DNA of 64,000 nucleotides from positions 1,698,533-1,762,532 of the forward strand of contig NW_020170389.1 in NCBI RefSeq assembly GCF_000524195.1, in the 5' to 3' direction. Of the stretch, positions 53,240-64,000 are shown in pieces. The translations under genes were made by a program, and so were the position numbers. This DNA is from Echinococcus granulosus. Taxonomy: Eukaryota; Platyhelminthes; Cestoda; Cyclophyllidea; Taeniidae. The notes under the pieces are model-generated. The model searched no databases. It was not told the origin of the DNA and worked only from the letters and a program-made list of their open reading frames with translations. Every line of letters starts with the position of its first letter. Position 1 is the first letter of the stretch.

Positions 53240-53833
53240 GGCAGAGTAATATAATGAGTTGGTATAACCAGCGTAGCGAGAATCTCTGTAATAACGAACA
53301 CGACACATGGGATCTGGAGTAAGAACCTGTGTTGCTCCAAGGTGAAGATAGTCGCAATCTACATTCACAAATCGAGTCCAGTCGAACACTCTTCGGTAGG
53401 AATGTTGAGAAACGAATTCACATTTGACGAAGTACAAAAAGTTCTTGTTTTCTGTGATGACATGTAGAACCTGTCGTACAAAACGTGTCCACTGATACAC
53501 AATCAAGCATAAAGCAACCCAGACTCACGACAAAAGCATGAGTTAGACCGTAGAGAATCTAAGCACTTTGAAATAGTGATACCCAGTTACAGTGTAGAGA
53601 GCTGCATGTCTTGACAACCAACCAAAAGGAAGATAGACTCATGCCTCTACATAAAAGTGCCATCTGTAACATTGATATAAATCCCGACGCCTAACTGTGA
53701 CAAACAGCGTTTCATAGCTATCCGAGCAATGTATGTGAGAGAAATCGGTGGACTCTAGCCTTGAATTACCACTTTCTTGGTTGTTCTGAATCTGATTAGG
53801 CAAGTTCAAGGAATGAAACTCCCAAACAATAAT

Positions 53834-53933
53834 NNNNNNNNNNNNNNNNNNNNNNNNNNNNNNNNNNNNNNNNNNNNNNNNNNNNNNNNNNNNNNNNNNN
53901 NNNNNNNNNNNNNNNNNNNNNNNNNNNNNNNNN
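53834..53933. other. Assembly gap (100 N)
   Basis: Exactly 100 N, the convention for a gap of unknown size. It lies about 1 kb after the GCN1 stop and 200 nt after the CDT1 stop on the opposite strand, so it breaks neither coding region as modelled. The contig join may hide additional repeat sequence. Confidence 0.98.
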
Positions 53934-53989
53934 GGATAGGAGCAACGCGACTACTTCAGTGAAAGAAAAAAAAAATCTGATTTGGTGAT

Positions 53990-53995
53990 TTTATT
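53990..53995 (-). terminator. Polyadenylation signal for CDT1
   Basis: AATAAA on the minus strand (TTTATT on plus), about 140 nt beyond the CDT1 stop codon at 54136-54138. It is the nearest such signal and lies just short of the assembly gap. Confidence 0.55.
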
Positions 53996-54135
53996 ATGCG
54001 GGCAATACACATTTTGGGAAACTTCATCAACATAAGAGAGTGGATAAAATCTAAATGCATACATATACAATAGACAAAGTGAGGGGGACAGAAAAGGGCA
54101 GAGGTGTCACGCAAATGCGCACGTAAAAAGGGAGT

Positions 54136-57100
54136 TTAAAGAACATCCTTTTTGACTGCCTTGGCCTTCACCTCGTCAATTACCTCCCTCAGTGGTCGAT
54201 TCGCGCTGTTCCCCTTGAAGCGCAAATAGGGTCGCACCCAGGCGACCTTCTCCACCCAATCAGGCATCAGCGTAAGCAATTTTTCGATTCGAGCCATTGC
54301 CTCGTCTGTGGATTTATTAGGAAGGAGGGGTAACTAATTACATGGCCGCATCATAAATAGGATGGTAACATGTTCAGAGCCAGAGCCTGAGAAAACAATC
54401 GACTAATACACCAGATGTTTTATCGTTTTAATATGACGTTAGCACTTGCAGCAGAGTGAACCAATTAAAAAAATAATAGAAAATTCAGAAGATAAAGACA
54501 TTTCTGGACCAAGAACGTTACACATTTATTGATTGAAACAACCAATAAATAGAGACACGATTTGGCACAACCAATTATTATAAGCTGACGAAAATACACG
54601 GGAAATATTTATACTGTTGGGACGCCAAATATAGGATGCCAGTGACAGACTTTCTAAGCATCGACGACTAGATTCACCATTCACAGTGAAGAGAGAATTG
54701 AGGCAGTTTTTTTGCGAAGTTTCAATACAAATCAGATAAATACATGAAAAAAAAAACAAAATGGGAGAAGGGCTCATGAAAACTTAACATCGAAAGCAGA
54801 GGTCCGCAAAGCCAAACCCAAGAAGAATAATGCCACTTATTGGGCAAATAATAAATAATACAAGAAACAGACACGACATCGCATCAATAGAATAGAGGAA
54901 CCCACATCAAGAGAAAAAATCGCACGCCGTGATTAAAGATGATTTGTGGTAAATAACTGCGGAATTCGCAGACGACTGAACTATTTCCAAGTCGTTTTAG
55001 TCATGACAACATGGAATCATTAACATTATGAGATGACTTAATAATTCGATATTCCATTTACTTCATACTGATAGTTCAAGGCATAATTTTAAAATGGTTC
55101 CAATTAAGCGGAAAAAGTATAGCTAAAATCCTTTTGTCTGTTCCAAAGAAACCTCTCAGGAGTAAGTACTTTTATCTTGCCTTACATACTGAAAATCAAA
55201 AAATCAAGGCAATTCGATTCATAACATTGCTTTTGAATCTGGAAGCTAGTTCCATTCCTACCTAAAGGAGTGAAATATAGTCAATACAAGGTAGCAAGGC
55301 GTTTGAGCTTATGAGGTCTATCCTAATACGCAAAGTCTGCTTTCAAAACCAGTTCCTCGTCTTACAAGAAATTCCAATTTGCTGTATTGAGCTTCGGAAC
55401 AGTAAATAAATGAAGTCGTAAATGGCATAAGCGTAATTCTTGGGCCAGGGAGTACGTTCTGAGACGACAACGAAGCTTAGTTGGCTGCCACAAGTTATAA
55501 AGGCAATAGCTAACAAAATCATTAGTTATCGCATAACTTTCTAGAACCACATGTATATAAACGACTTGATGGATGGTATTAACCTTTGCGCTACCATTGA
55601 GACGGATAGACTGCAAAATGTACCCAGAGGTAAGTGATAAGATTATCTTACTTTCATGACAGGCTTATTCAAGTTCTAATCAATTTCTATGACTTGTACT
55701 GTACTCAACATTTTTTACAGATCTATGAAGTCTAAAACGTAGTTGATATAAAGGGCCTACTTCGAGTCACCTTCAGTATGCCTTTAACGCGTGGATTCTT
55801 ATTCCAAGAGAGGTTATGTACATTTCAAAAAATGTCCAGTATGGTCTAGCAGCCATCAAAATAGACAAAAAAACAACTGAGGAAGCAATATAAGCACCAT
55901 TTTCGAGTTGGAAAAACACTGTGAAAAAGGTAACACCGTTCAGCCACAACAATCTGTTAAACTTTTAGCAAAATGCAAATGACATCATGTTCCTTTTTAT
56001 CATATGAGAAATAATCCTGTTTCAGAGCACACAAAATAGTGCGAATGCGTATAGTTCATTGTTAAGACACTTAAATAGTTATATGGAAGATGTGGGGAGT
56101 ACTACCTGCCCTTTTTGGACGAAGAACATCTAAAAGGTGCTATAATTGCTGCTATGCAAAAAATTGACGAAAAGCAGCTTTAAACACAGCGAAATCTCAT
56201 GAATGACAGACACGGTGTCTTCCGCCATTTCATAGGCCGAAGAAAAAAAGCGAGTGATGTGATATAAATGGACGAATCAAAAACTATTGGCAACATAAGC
56301 AGATGAAACAAATCTTACAAGTAAACAAAACAGAATTCCACTACTTGGTCGGATTCCACGTATTTTGAAAAAAACTAAAAATCTATTCTCATAAACTAAA
56401 AGAGAAGGCGTATTCGATATGGCGAGTTAGATGCGCTTTTTTAGGTGAATAGTGGCCCCACAAAGTGTGCAAAAAAGTGACCGACCAAGTGAGAGACCAG
56501 ATCCACTGGACTGGACGAGTCGCGTGGCGATGAGGGAAATTGGGACCGGACGTCTGCTGGCACGCCGCAGCTCGCGCCAGATCTGCGTGACGGTCACCGG
56601 CAGGGCGGAGTAGGCGGCCCTCTCCGAAGCTGAGGCGACTGGTTGCGTTAGGATGGAGAAGTTTAGCTGCCTCTCGCGCTCACGTACCTGTTTCGAGGGA
56701 GAACGGACAGTGAGGGTCCAACATTAAATAGAGGTGAAACTGTTCACCTAAAGAACATTTAGGTGAGGCAATAGTGGAAGAGAAACAGGTCTCCAGGCCC
56801 TAAAATGCAAATCATTGATTTGTTTCATTTACTGGTTGGATATTTCAACTCACCTCTAGAATGTCTAGGATGGAAATTAGATTATTTCGAGTGATCAACT
56901 TAATGCAACAGACATTGAGCGCATCGTGAAGAAATAGCTATAGACTTAATGGATAACCGACTCTTAAGATGGCTTTATCGGTGTATACTTAGATGTCACG
57001 AAGAAATGGATAATAGGCAGGATTCGGCTAGAATCAACCGAGCAATCATTGAGAATCAGGCTAAATGTTGATAACGGAAAAATAACCATAAATGTTGGTC

Positions 57101-59845
57101 ATTTCGATTTAACACAAAAACTAAATCCACTCAAGTTTCGACGAAACGAAACGGAATGGGAATGAAAATAATGCACATAAATACCTGGTAAACATCCGAA
57201 CAAGATGATTTGACGTAAAAACACCACAAATGTCCCAGAAAGTAGATTTCACTGCCCATGTAATTCATCAAATAAACTCCAACATTTCTGCATATGCCAT
57301 AAAATGCAAGCAAACCAGAAATCCCTTTCGATACAGATTTTGCCGAAAGCAGTTTGTTTACTATTTGTCTGCAAATAGCACCACTCGAGGTTCAGCGAAA
57401 ATGATAACACTGAAAAACCAACAAGGAGTAAATTATAGTAAGATGCGGTCAAATATCCCTCTTCACTCACTTTAGCTAGTAGAGCAGCCGAAACACCCCT
57501 CAAAATGGCGCTGTTGGAAGTTTTACTCGAACCAGTGACGGCAGCAGCTGCAGTAGGAGGCCCCAACTTCCGTTCATCGGTGGCCTCCTGGGAAACCAAT
57601 TTTTCACAGGCCCTGGCTTCTCTAAAAAGCGCGCGCTCACGGAATGTCGTCACGGCCTCGCCAGCTGAGGTGATCCTGGAGTCACCGCCGGGGCCATTGA
57701 GAGGCCGTGGGGGTAGAGGAACGGGTTCAACTTCGGGGACGGCAGTGTCCAACGCGAAAGCGGGATGCCATCGACGCAGACTTGAATCTTCAGGCAAATC
57801 CCCCTCCAAGAGACCAAAGCGCACCATCAGGAACTCCTGATAAGGAATAAAGAGAATAACACCTTTAAAAAGATATGGCAATTTTTTGAACAAAATGAGG
57901 ACAATTGCAGAAACGAGTTGTTGAAATAGACACGTCGCCAAAACCTTGTCAAGATTGCGAAAGCGGCAGAGGTTCATTTCACACACCAAACCAATATATG
58001 AATGGAAATACGCCTTTCACTTGGAGACTACGGCTAGTTCATACAAATCGCGACAAAAAAACACCTGATGTAAGGTGTTGAGTACACTCGAAAAAAATGC
58101 TACAATGAGAAAAACGATTTCTCCAGCATAAATAAGTGCAATCCACTATTGATGAAATTAAAAAACGCTGAACCATACCTAAGCAACGCTAGAGGCGAAA
58201 ATCCCAAAGCATGCCTGAGCGAAATTGCTAACTAGTTAATCGGCTTGACATTTAAATGAAAGGGGTAGACTCCATACATAGGTTGAGAATCTCGTAATCA
58301 AAAAATGGTGGTACAAAAAAGGTCTCCATTGACCCTTAGTTCCTCAGATTTCATTTAAAAAGAAACCTAAGGATGAAATTGTCTTTGAAAATACAATTCA
58401 ATTCAACAAAGTGCAAACTAGTGCAATATAAACAGCACAAAAAAAAAAAATAAATGATGCGCATTCCCCCAATGCCACAAATAGCACAAAGAATTACCCG
58501 ATGTGCCTTCTTCACTCGTAGCAGAAGTGAGTCCTGGAAGATATGACGGCGCTGAATGAGCCGAGTGCCGGTAAAGACAAGATGACCCTTCGAGGGCGAA
58601 TCGAGAGCCATTTGGGTACCATCTGGGCGAGAATTCAAAAACATCCCGCAACTCACCTGCCCGCAAGTTTGGCACAAGAACCAACGTGTACGTGCTAAGT
58701 GGAAGCTTAGTTATTTTGTCCAGCTGTCTGTCGTAACGGAAGCTGTAGGCTAAGGGATAGACTGCGGAAAACTTTCCAACCGTTACTTCAGTGAAGTCAC
58801 TTAAGGAGCGATTAAGGCGTATCAGAAGTGCAACTTACCATCGCACTACCTCCTGCACAGCTGGTTTGATTTTGTCAAAACTGCACACCTCAGAGCGATT
58901 ATGAAGTGTACTGACGAGAGTTTCACAGGTTCTAAATAATTCCAATAACCGCTCCATGTGACAGGGAAGAGGCAACGCAGAAGGAGAAGGAAAGCCAGAT
59001 GCAGCATCTGACTCAACCCGCTCAGTAGCTGTGGTATCTTTTCCAAAAGGAATCACAGCTCCCTTAAGGGAGGTATTGGAGCAACTATCCGATTTCGTAA
59101 GAACCTGGGTCTCCTTTTCGATACTAGGCTTTAATAAGTCTTTTAAAGGTTTCTGCATCGAAATTAGAGGCGCATTAAGAGCAATTACTGGAAGATCACG
59201 AGACTGCTTTGAAGCATGGGGCACCACCTTCATTTTTTGACCGCCATCTTTTGTCTGAACAATCCCAGAAGTACTTCCATACTTCGAAAAAGAAACTTCG
59301 GATTCAAAAGAACCTGTGGATTTTACTAGTTCAATATTTCCGGGTGTTTCTTTACCGATGGAGGATTGAGAGTACTGGGAGACACTGATACAACTTGAAT
59401 TAGAAACCGTTGATTTAGGGAAATCAGTGGTCTCAAGTTGTTCTTTTCGCGCTAAGTACGCAAGACGTACGTGTGCAGGGAGTTTTTTCTGCGTTAATCT
59501 GGCTTTACCGACTGCATTGCGAGTTCTGGCCTATTAATACGCGAGCAATCATGAGAAAACAAAGCAGAATTAAAAAAAATTAGGTTAAGTCAAAATTTTT
59601 TTTAAGGTGATGACAGCCCAACTTACTATGCGTGTCCTTTTAGTTTTATGGACAATACCGGCCTTAATTTTCAACCGCGACCCAGTCGAAGTGTCAAGTG
59701 TAGAAGCAAGTCGGGCAGGTTCAGAATCAGCAGAAGCTGCCCTCGGTACCGATGCCCCAAAATCCCCCAATAGACTTTTTACCCTCGCAGAAACCAGGTC
59801 ACCACCACGCCTGACACCAAAATAACTCGTGAGACGAGAAGGCAT
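54136..59845 (-). CDS. CDT1: CDT1, DNA replication licensing factor (complete)
   Basis: Nuclear factor that loads the MCM2-7 helicase onto origins with ORC and CDC6, and is inhibited by geminin. Exons in transcript order: 59845-59627, 59530-58839, 58799-58657, 58622-58498, 57836-57471, 56687-56486, 54305-54136. All are GT-AG and in phase: 1917 nt, 638 residues (human 546). The N-terminus MPSRLTSYFGVRRGG resembles the PIP-box degron of CDT1. The geminin-binding winged helix includes LHNRSE at residues 282-287 and continues as AVYPLAYSFRYDR and RLIQRRHIF. RRWHPAF at 414-420 and PEVEPVPLPPRP match the linker. SAILRGVSAALLAKV and LTLMPDWV (about 594-600) match the MCM-binding C-terminal winged helix. 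Introns are 96, 39, 34, 661, 783 and 2180 nt; the three long ones show nothing recognisable. The Ser/Thr-rich residues 100-260 are poorly conserved, as usual. Confidence 0.92.
59627..59845 (-). CDS. CDT1: CDT1 exon 1 with PIP-degron-like N-terminus
   Basis: Encodes residues 1-73. ATG at 59845-59843 is chosen because the degron-like motif follows at once, as in animal CDT1; the frame extends upstream without another ATG. The residues L-T-S-Y-F fill the hydrophobic and aromatic positions, and RR follows where CRL4-Cdt2 degrons need basic residues. The usual Gln three residues before the Leu is Pro here. The donor is ATA|GTAAGT. Confidence 0.8.
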
Positions 59846-60020
59846 GATCACAAACTTCAAGCTTCAGAACGGGCGGACCTCCGACAATAAAGTTGCCGTA
59901 ATGCGACAAAACAAACCAGTGAAAATAAAGCATAGTTTCACCCAACATTAAATAGTTTAAATAACAATCAGATAAGCGGGTGCTTTGTAGGCTAGCTAAG
60001 ACTGTGGCTATTTTCCACTT
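59846..60020. other. CDT1 upstream region
   Basis: Only about 175 bp separate the CDT1 start codon from the second TRIM-like element, so the CDT1 promoter either fits in this interval or overlaps the element. I see no unambiguous core promoter motif. Confidence 0.35.
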
Positions 60021-61151
60021 TTCTCATTATTTTGAGATTCTCCAACCATTTATTTAACCTTTTTAGTTTTGCGAACGCAAAGGGCCTCATTTTTGCAATT
60101 TTTATGAGCTTTTTGGCATCCAGGTCATAAGAACAGTCCATGCTCTACTTTGCTTTGAATGCATATATTCTACCCGAGTATTATATCTCCCTTCTTCTTT
60201 GGGGAAGTCTCGGGCCGCCACAACGGCGACTTTGGAAAGCAAACGCCACCTTAAAGGACAACTATTCTGTTTCCTCTAGCTAGGTGATAAACCTTAGCTG
60301 AATGGAGAAAGAGCATAATGCTACGTATGGGGAATTGACGACGACCCATAATAGAAAGCCCGAAATCTACGGCAACCTTCTACAATCGCCCTAATCCTGG
60401 TCTGCAGGTAAACTGTTAGCACCAAAAGCGACGCTAGCCATGAACTATCTGGAAAGGTTTTGAAATGGGACTGCTTACCGTACCTAAATAAAGGTGTCAA
60501 ACATATGAAAACGCGATACCTCCGCCACCTCTGTGCCAGTTGGATGGAATTTAGACATATATGGTTGGGCAGCTCTGAGGTAAGAACAACATGGCAAGGA
60601 TGATTAGAAGCGGAGCTCTACCCCAGCCAAACTACATTTAATCCCGTCCTTTGCCACACATTGCTGCTTTTACGCCAGTGTTCCTGAGACTAGATATGAA
60701 CCCTAGTAATGACCAGCCCATTCCCCAGTCCCCAATTCCAGTTCCCATACAGGCCGAAATATCAGATCCAATGGAATTGTCGAGAGGAATCAGTGACTTG
60801 GCAACCAAATATCTCCTAAGTTGCATGACAATTTGATGACTGGCACGGTCGGCTCCAGGATGTTCACCTGATAGCATCAATTGCTTTGTGATGTCGGGCG
60901 CAGGAGGTTGAACAAGTGGAGCACCGAGATCGGTGCTCAAAAGAAGAGAGGGGATACATAATGCCGTTACTGTTTGTTTAACCCTCTGTTCTGATGACAA
61001 GGACACTTGGTTGCTCCGCTTATGTTCCTTTGTCGGTGGGTTGGCCTGCTGTTCGGAACAGTAGCCCCAAGCCCTACCGTATGCCGACTATATGTATTCT
61101 GCCTGAGTATTATTTCTTCTTCCATCGACGTTGAAGTCTCCGAGCGCTGCA
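60021..61151 (+). mobile_element. Full-length TRIM-like miniature LTR element (copy 2)
   Basis: About 1.13 kb. The left LTR is about 60021-60222 (divergent but colinear: AAAGGGCCTC, GCATATATTCTACCCGAG, GGAAGTCTCGGGCCGCC). TTTGGAAAGC follows at the primer-binding position (about 60231). The right LTR is about 60955-61151, preceded by the purine tract AAAAGAAGAGAGGGG at 60939-60953. The internal region shares GGTGATAAACCTTA, GACGACCCATAATAGAA and the ACCTCCGCCACCT-like block with copy 1. The only open frames are short (60638-61006 on the minus strand), with no retroviral domain. It lies directly upstream of CDT1, which is transcribed away from it. Confidence 0.65.
60939..60953 (+). other. Polypurine tract of TRIM-like copy 2
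   Basis: Fifteen consecutive purines directly before the right LTR, the position used to prime plus-strand synthesis in LTR elements. Copy 1 has a comparable G-rich tract at the same place. Confidence 0.5.
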
Positions 61152-61524
61152 CTCTAATGTACTTATTTGCTACTTGCCCTTGTGCAAGTTATTGCTGCAT
61201 ATGCTTAACTATATCCTGACCATTTGGATAACCGTTTTTAGAGAAAGGATTATGTTTTTAAAACAATCCTGATGGGTGTCAGTGCTATAAGGATAAACTC
61301 AGCTTGCATTATCTCAGTTCTTGTTCATCTCCATTGCTTACTGTCTCAAGCTAAATTGTTGCATTTGAAACCAATACAGGTTTACATATCTTTTAGAGCT
61401 GCGAATTTTTTATATTAAACTTCGAAATCGTTGGAGGATAGTGAATTTAAAGATGTTTTCCCCTCCGGAAAAATGTTAATTTAGGAGGACACAGAAAGGA
61501 AGAGTCAGAGACGGGAGAAGACGC
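61152..61524. other. Non-coding stretch between TRIM copy 2 and the PNPT1-like fragment
   Basis: AT-rich sequence with no supported feature. Any 3' UTR of the minus-strand PNPT1-like exons would lie here, but I saw no convincing polyadenylation signal. Confidence 0.4.
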
Positions 61525-62808
61525 CTAAAGCGTAGCCAGTTGTGGGCTTTGGCCATTTGGGAAATATCGGCAAAACAATTCCGTTACGCCGTCACTGGCT
61601 TTGCCAAAGTATGTCACTTCAATGGAGTCCCCCTCCGCCAAACCCATGTCCAATGCGTTGTAGACCTTACCGAAAAATAATTGCTTAGATTCAGACCTAC
61701 TTCAAGTTAACCATGTGTTTTATACCCTACTATTGCTAAACCTACAAATGATAAAACTGCCATTGCATTATAGAATCCAGGCAGATCATTGGACAAAAGT
61801 CTATTTCTTCCGAATATTTACTAAATTTGCTTATTTTTTATGGCTGCTTAAATTTTTTTTATCTTAAATTAGGCTGAACGATTAATATTGAACACATGAA
61901 CAGCATTTTGGATTCATGAATTTTAAACAGAATGTACAGAAGAATGCATAGACATGTATAGCCTAATTCAACTTCTAATACAAAACTATTTCAACGTAAA
62001 ATTGACAGATCCATTCGCTGAGTAAGGGAGAGTGACTCAGAGTAAGAAATTAACACTGTGTATGAGTTTTATACGTAAAAATAGGTTATTCTGTGATAAA
62101 TGGACCAATGACATATTTTAATCCCCATGGATTCTACTTTGGTAATTTAAATATAAAGAAGATATGTTGGGGATGCCTGCAGCCCTAGGAAGACATCCAT
62201 GTTCGATTTTCCTGACCTCTCCGTTGTTGCAGATAATTCCAGAACATTCTGAAAAACGAGTCCCTGTTCACACCCCTCTGACTGGCCCAGACTGCGGTTA
62301 CATACATTTTAAGCATACAAATTGCTCTTCTAGGTCTAAGGTCCACCTTCCACAAATAAATGAGCATGATTAAGCCGACAGACGAACTCAAGCATGGGCG
62401 CAGCTTCAGGCAGCCTTCACTGGTTATCGGCTATGTCGCACCTGTCCTGAACTCTAGCCCAGTGGTTGTCTGGTTGTTTGCCCCGATAAAATACAGACAA
62501 TCCGCTCAGGGAAACTCCGGTTTAATACAGTGGCAACTCAGTTTCTTGCAATTAGTCGTTTTTAAAGGCCTATTCTACATTTATTTGTAAGATTCTAGGA
62601 TGCTTTTATATCAATCATTCACTAATTGACAAGTAAAAAACAGTTTGTGTGAGCCACTTCTGCACGTAAAACAGTTTTCCGAGCATGTAATTGGGAAATA
62701 GAACAGAAATTTATCTAACCCACCTTGAGAGGATCAGTGTGGAGTTGGCTGTTTGGGATGAAAACTGTCTCCGGCCGATCCGCAACGTTCACATTAACAC
62801 CATTTCGC
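61525..62808 (-). pseudogene. PNPT1-like C-terminal S1-domain exons (orphan fragment or gene 3' end)
   Basis: Two minus-strand exons, 62808-62724 and 61665-61525, join in frame (donor CTCAAG|GTGGGT, phase 0). Together they encode an S1 RNA-binding domain: RNGVNVNVADRPETVFIPN, then NSQLHTDPLK, then ALDMGLAEGDSIEVTYFG. This follows the order of the C-terminus of mitochondrial polynucleotide phosphorylase PNPT1 (RDTGVMVKLYP, HNTQLDQRKIKHP, ALGLEVGQEIQVKYFGRD in human, from memory). The first exon has a strong pyrimidine-tract acceptor; the second acceptor is weak. After SDG the sequence diverges and ends with a stop. No RNase PH or KH exons are visible upstream, and a different minus-strand gene lies there, so this may be a partial duplicate or pseudogene. 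A real 3' end with distant exons is possible. Confidence 0.5.
61666..62723 (-). other. Putative intron between the two PNPT1-like exons
   Basis: About 1.06 kb. It holds short open frames on both strands at 62164-62590 with no recognisable domain. Nothing else was identified. Confidence 0.4.
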
Positions 62809-63332
62809 CTGAGGGTAGAGATAGATGGACAAGGTTTCAAAATCATGTCAATAGTGGCTCTTACAGAATCCAAGCGTTAAGTGCCACTGAAAATAGTACT
62901 TATACTTATTGACATCGGATGAGCGGTTAATTTCAGTTATTGGATTATAGGTACCAAGACTTTGGACACTTCCCGCAGGCTACGCGTAACTGATTTGCGA
63001 CCGGGTTGCGCTGACCACTTCGTATGTTTTATTGAAATAAATGAAGGTACATAAACACGAGGACCGAAAATGGTTATAAAGGTCGCCAACTAAATACTCA
63101 ACCCCAACTAACGACCACAAAATGAAGGATATGGTTTGCGCTTAGTATTTCTCTTTTCTTTATAATATTCAAAACAAATAATACAGCAGCTTTTTCATAA
63201 TATCTAAGCAAATAAAATCGCCGATAAAGAGAAGATCATCTCAGCAATCCCAATATGGTACGAAAAGTGAGCAAGAAGGATTTTTTTCACCCATGGTAAT
63301 TTGAAACCCGCTTTATCACTACTACTACCACC
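62809..63332. other. Stretch between the PNPT1-like fragment and the membrane-protein gene
   Basis: An AATAAA on the minus strand at 63028-63033 may end the transcript of the gene at 63333-64000. Just beside it, 62955-63050 is a locally GC-richer block (GCGACCGGGTTGCGCTGACC) that looks like part of an interspersed repeat, but no second copy was found in this window. Confidence 0.35.
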
Positions 63333-64000
63333 TCATAAAGCGTATTTTTTAATTTGGCCAGGTACGAAAGGGCTGTTTAGTAGGGACTCTTCCTCACAAA
63401 CGGAGCCATATCCTAAACCAATTAAATTCCGATTTGTTTTTCTAGTAGTCTCTTTAGAGGGAAATGCCTCTAGATAATTTTGAGCTAGCTTAAGGAGTTT
63501 CATTACTTGGTTTTAAAACCATTTACTTCAGAGGAACAGTTAAAATGAGTTGGAAGTTGTAATCCTGTCTGATGGGCAGCAGGATATGATGGAAAAATAT
63601 GAAACATCCCATCACTGATACCTTCCCACAACCTGCACTTCAGTTTAACTATCAAGCAATTAATGTAAGGCATTGTTTTATTACGTACTTAATTGAGATA
63701 ATTTTCGCTGTGTATAGTCTTCCTGGCACCAGGAGAGTGAACTCCTAGAATGAGAATAGAGAATGACAAACAATAACGAGTACATTAAAAACATACAATT
63801 TGGAGGCAATTGGGTAAGAAAACATCCTACCTTTGCCTCTCGTTCACCGAGTATATGCTTGACGAGTAGCTCCAGACCCATTATGATAAAAGAGACGATA
63901 ATACCTATGAGCAAGAAGATGTAGATGCTTGCGCTATCCCCAAGCTCAATAACAGCAGGTATTGGTACATTATAGTTCGGTTGATAACATCGCCCTGTTT
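63333..64000 (-). CDS. 3' end of a membrane-protein gene, possibly an ionotropic glutamate receptor (partial)
   Basis: Two minus-strand exons, from beyond the window edge to 63831 and 63449-63333, separated by a 381-nt intron (GTAGGATG donor, TAAAGAG acceptor, phase 0). The first encodes an extracellular-looking stretch with Cys and PIPAVIELGD, then one hydrophobic helix (IYIFLLIGIIVSFIIMGLEL), then a basic cytosolic start (LVKHILGEREAK). The second encodes a 38-residue hydrophilic tail containing LIGLGYGSVCEEESLL and a stop. A Pro-rich lead, a final membrane helix ending in Glu and a short basic tail fit the last transmembrane segment (M4) and C-tail of glutamate receptor subunits. With one helix visible, other channels or transporters remain possible. 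Confidence 0.45.

Noticed and set aside
58351..58684. Two overlapping minus-strand open frames that run through CDT1 intron 3
   Set aside because: They arise because the 34-nt intron 58623-58656 can be read through; only the spliced form matches CDT1.
60638..61006. Minus-strand open frame of 122 codons in TRIM copy 2
   Set aside because: It runs through the element body and purine tract on the antisense strand, and nothing comparable was seen in copy 1; not a gene.
63831..64000. ABC-A transporter reading of the terminal hydrophobic exon
   Set aside because: ERE-AK after a helix also occurs in ABCA proteins, but the Pro-rich lead and the short hydrophilic final exon with a stop fit a receptor tail better; kept only as an alternative.
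1..64000. CRISPR arrays, bacterial insertion sequences, rRNA or tRNA genes
   Set aside because: No regularly spaced direct repeats, no transposase frames and no cloverleaf or rRNA signature were seen; the spliced gene structure is eukaryotic.

Overview
The window looks like nuclear DNA of an animal, most likely a parasitic flatworm (tapeworm or fluke). It is AT-rich, its genes have many spliced exons, and they mix tiny introns (31-45 nt) with introns of 1-2 kb. In the largest gene the tiny introns lie 5' and the long ones 3', a skew reported for schistosome genes. The species assignment is inference; no species marker is visible. Layout: (1) 4-2251, plus strand: a complete five-exon gene for a MAD/MNT-type bHLH-zipper repressor with an N-terminal Sin3-interaction-like helix. 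(2) 2252-22893: about 20 kb without a convincing gene. It holds decayed repeats, including a large divergent inverted repeat (about 12.33-13.66 kb against 15.34-16.65 kb) and members of a miniature LTR-element family. (3) 22894-52812, plus strand: the whole GCN1 gene in 39 exons, modelled with consistent splice phases to 3158 residues. (4) 52813-54135: a short tail-to-tail interval with polyadenylation signals, a solo LTR and a 100-N assembly gap. (5) 54136-59845, minus strand: the complete replication-licensing factor CDT1 in seven exons, 638 residues. (6) About 60.0-61.15 kb: a second full-length miniature LTR element. (7) 61525-62808, minus strand: two exons matching the C-terminal S1 domain of PNPT1 (mitochondrial polynucleotide phosphorylase), with no visible upstream part. 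(8) 63333-64000, minus strand: the 3' end of a membrane-protein gene, possibly an ionotropic glutamate receptor, cut by the window edge. The genes share no operon or pathway. GCN1 senses stalled or colliding ribosomes and activates GCN2; CDT1 loads MCM helicase at origins; the bHLH-zipper protein would antagonise Myc-type activation with a Max partner. The most notable non-genic feature is the LTR family. Two copies have direct terminal repeats of about 180-200 bp around a body of roughly 650-730 bp with no coding capacity. Three further copies are solo terminal repeats, one still flanked by a target-site duplication. This is the structure of a terminal-repeat retrotransposon in miniature (TRIM). 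All exon models come from reading splice signals, phase and remembered family similarity, without transcript evidence.
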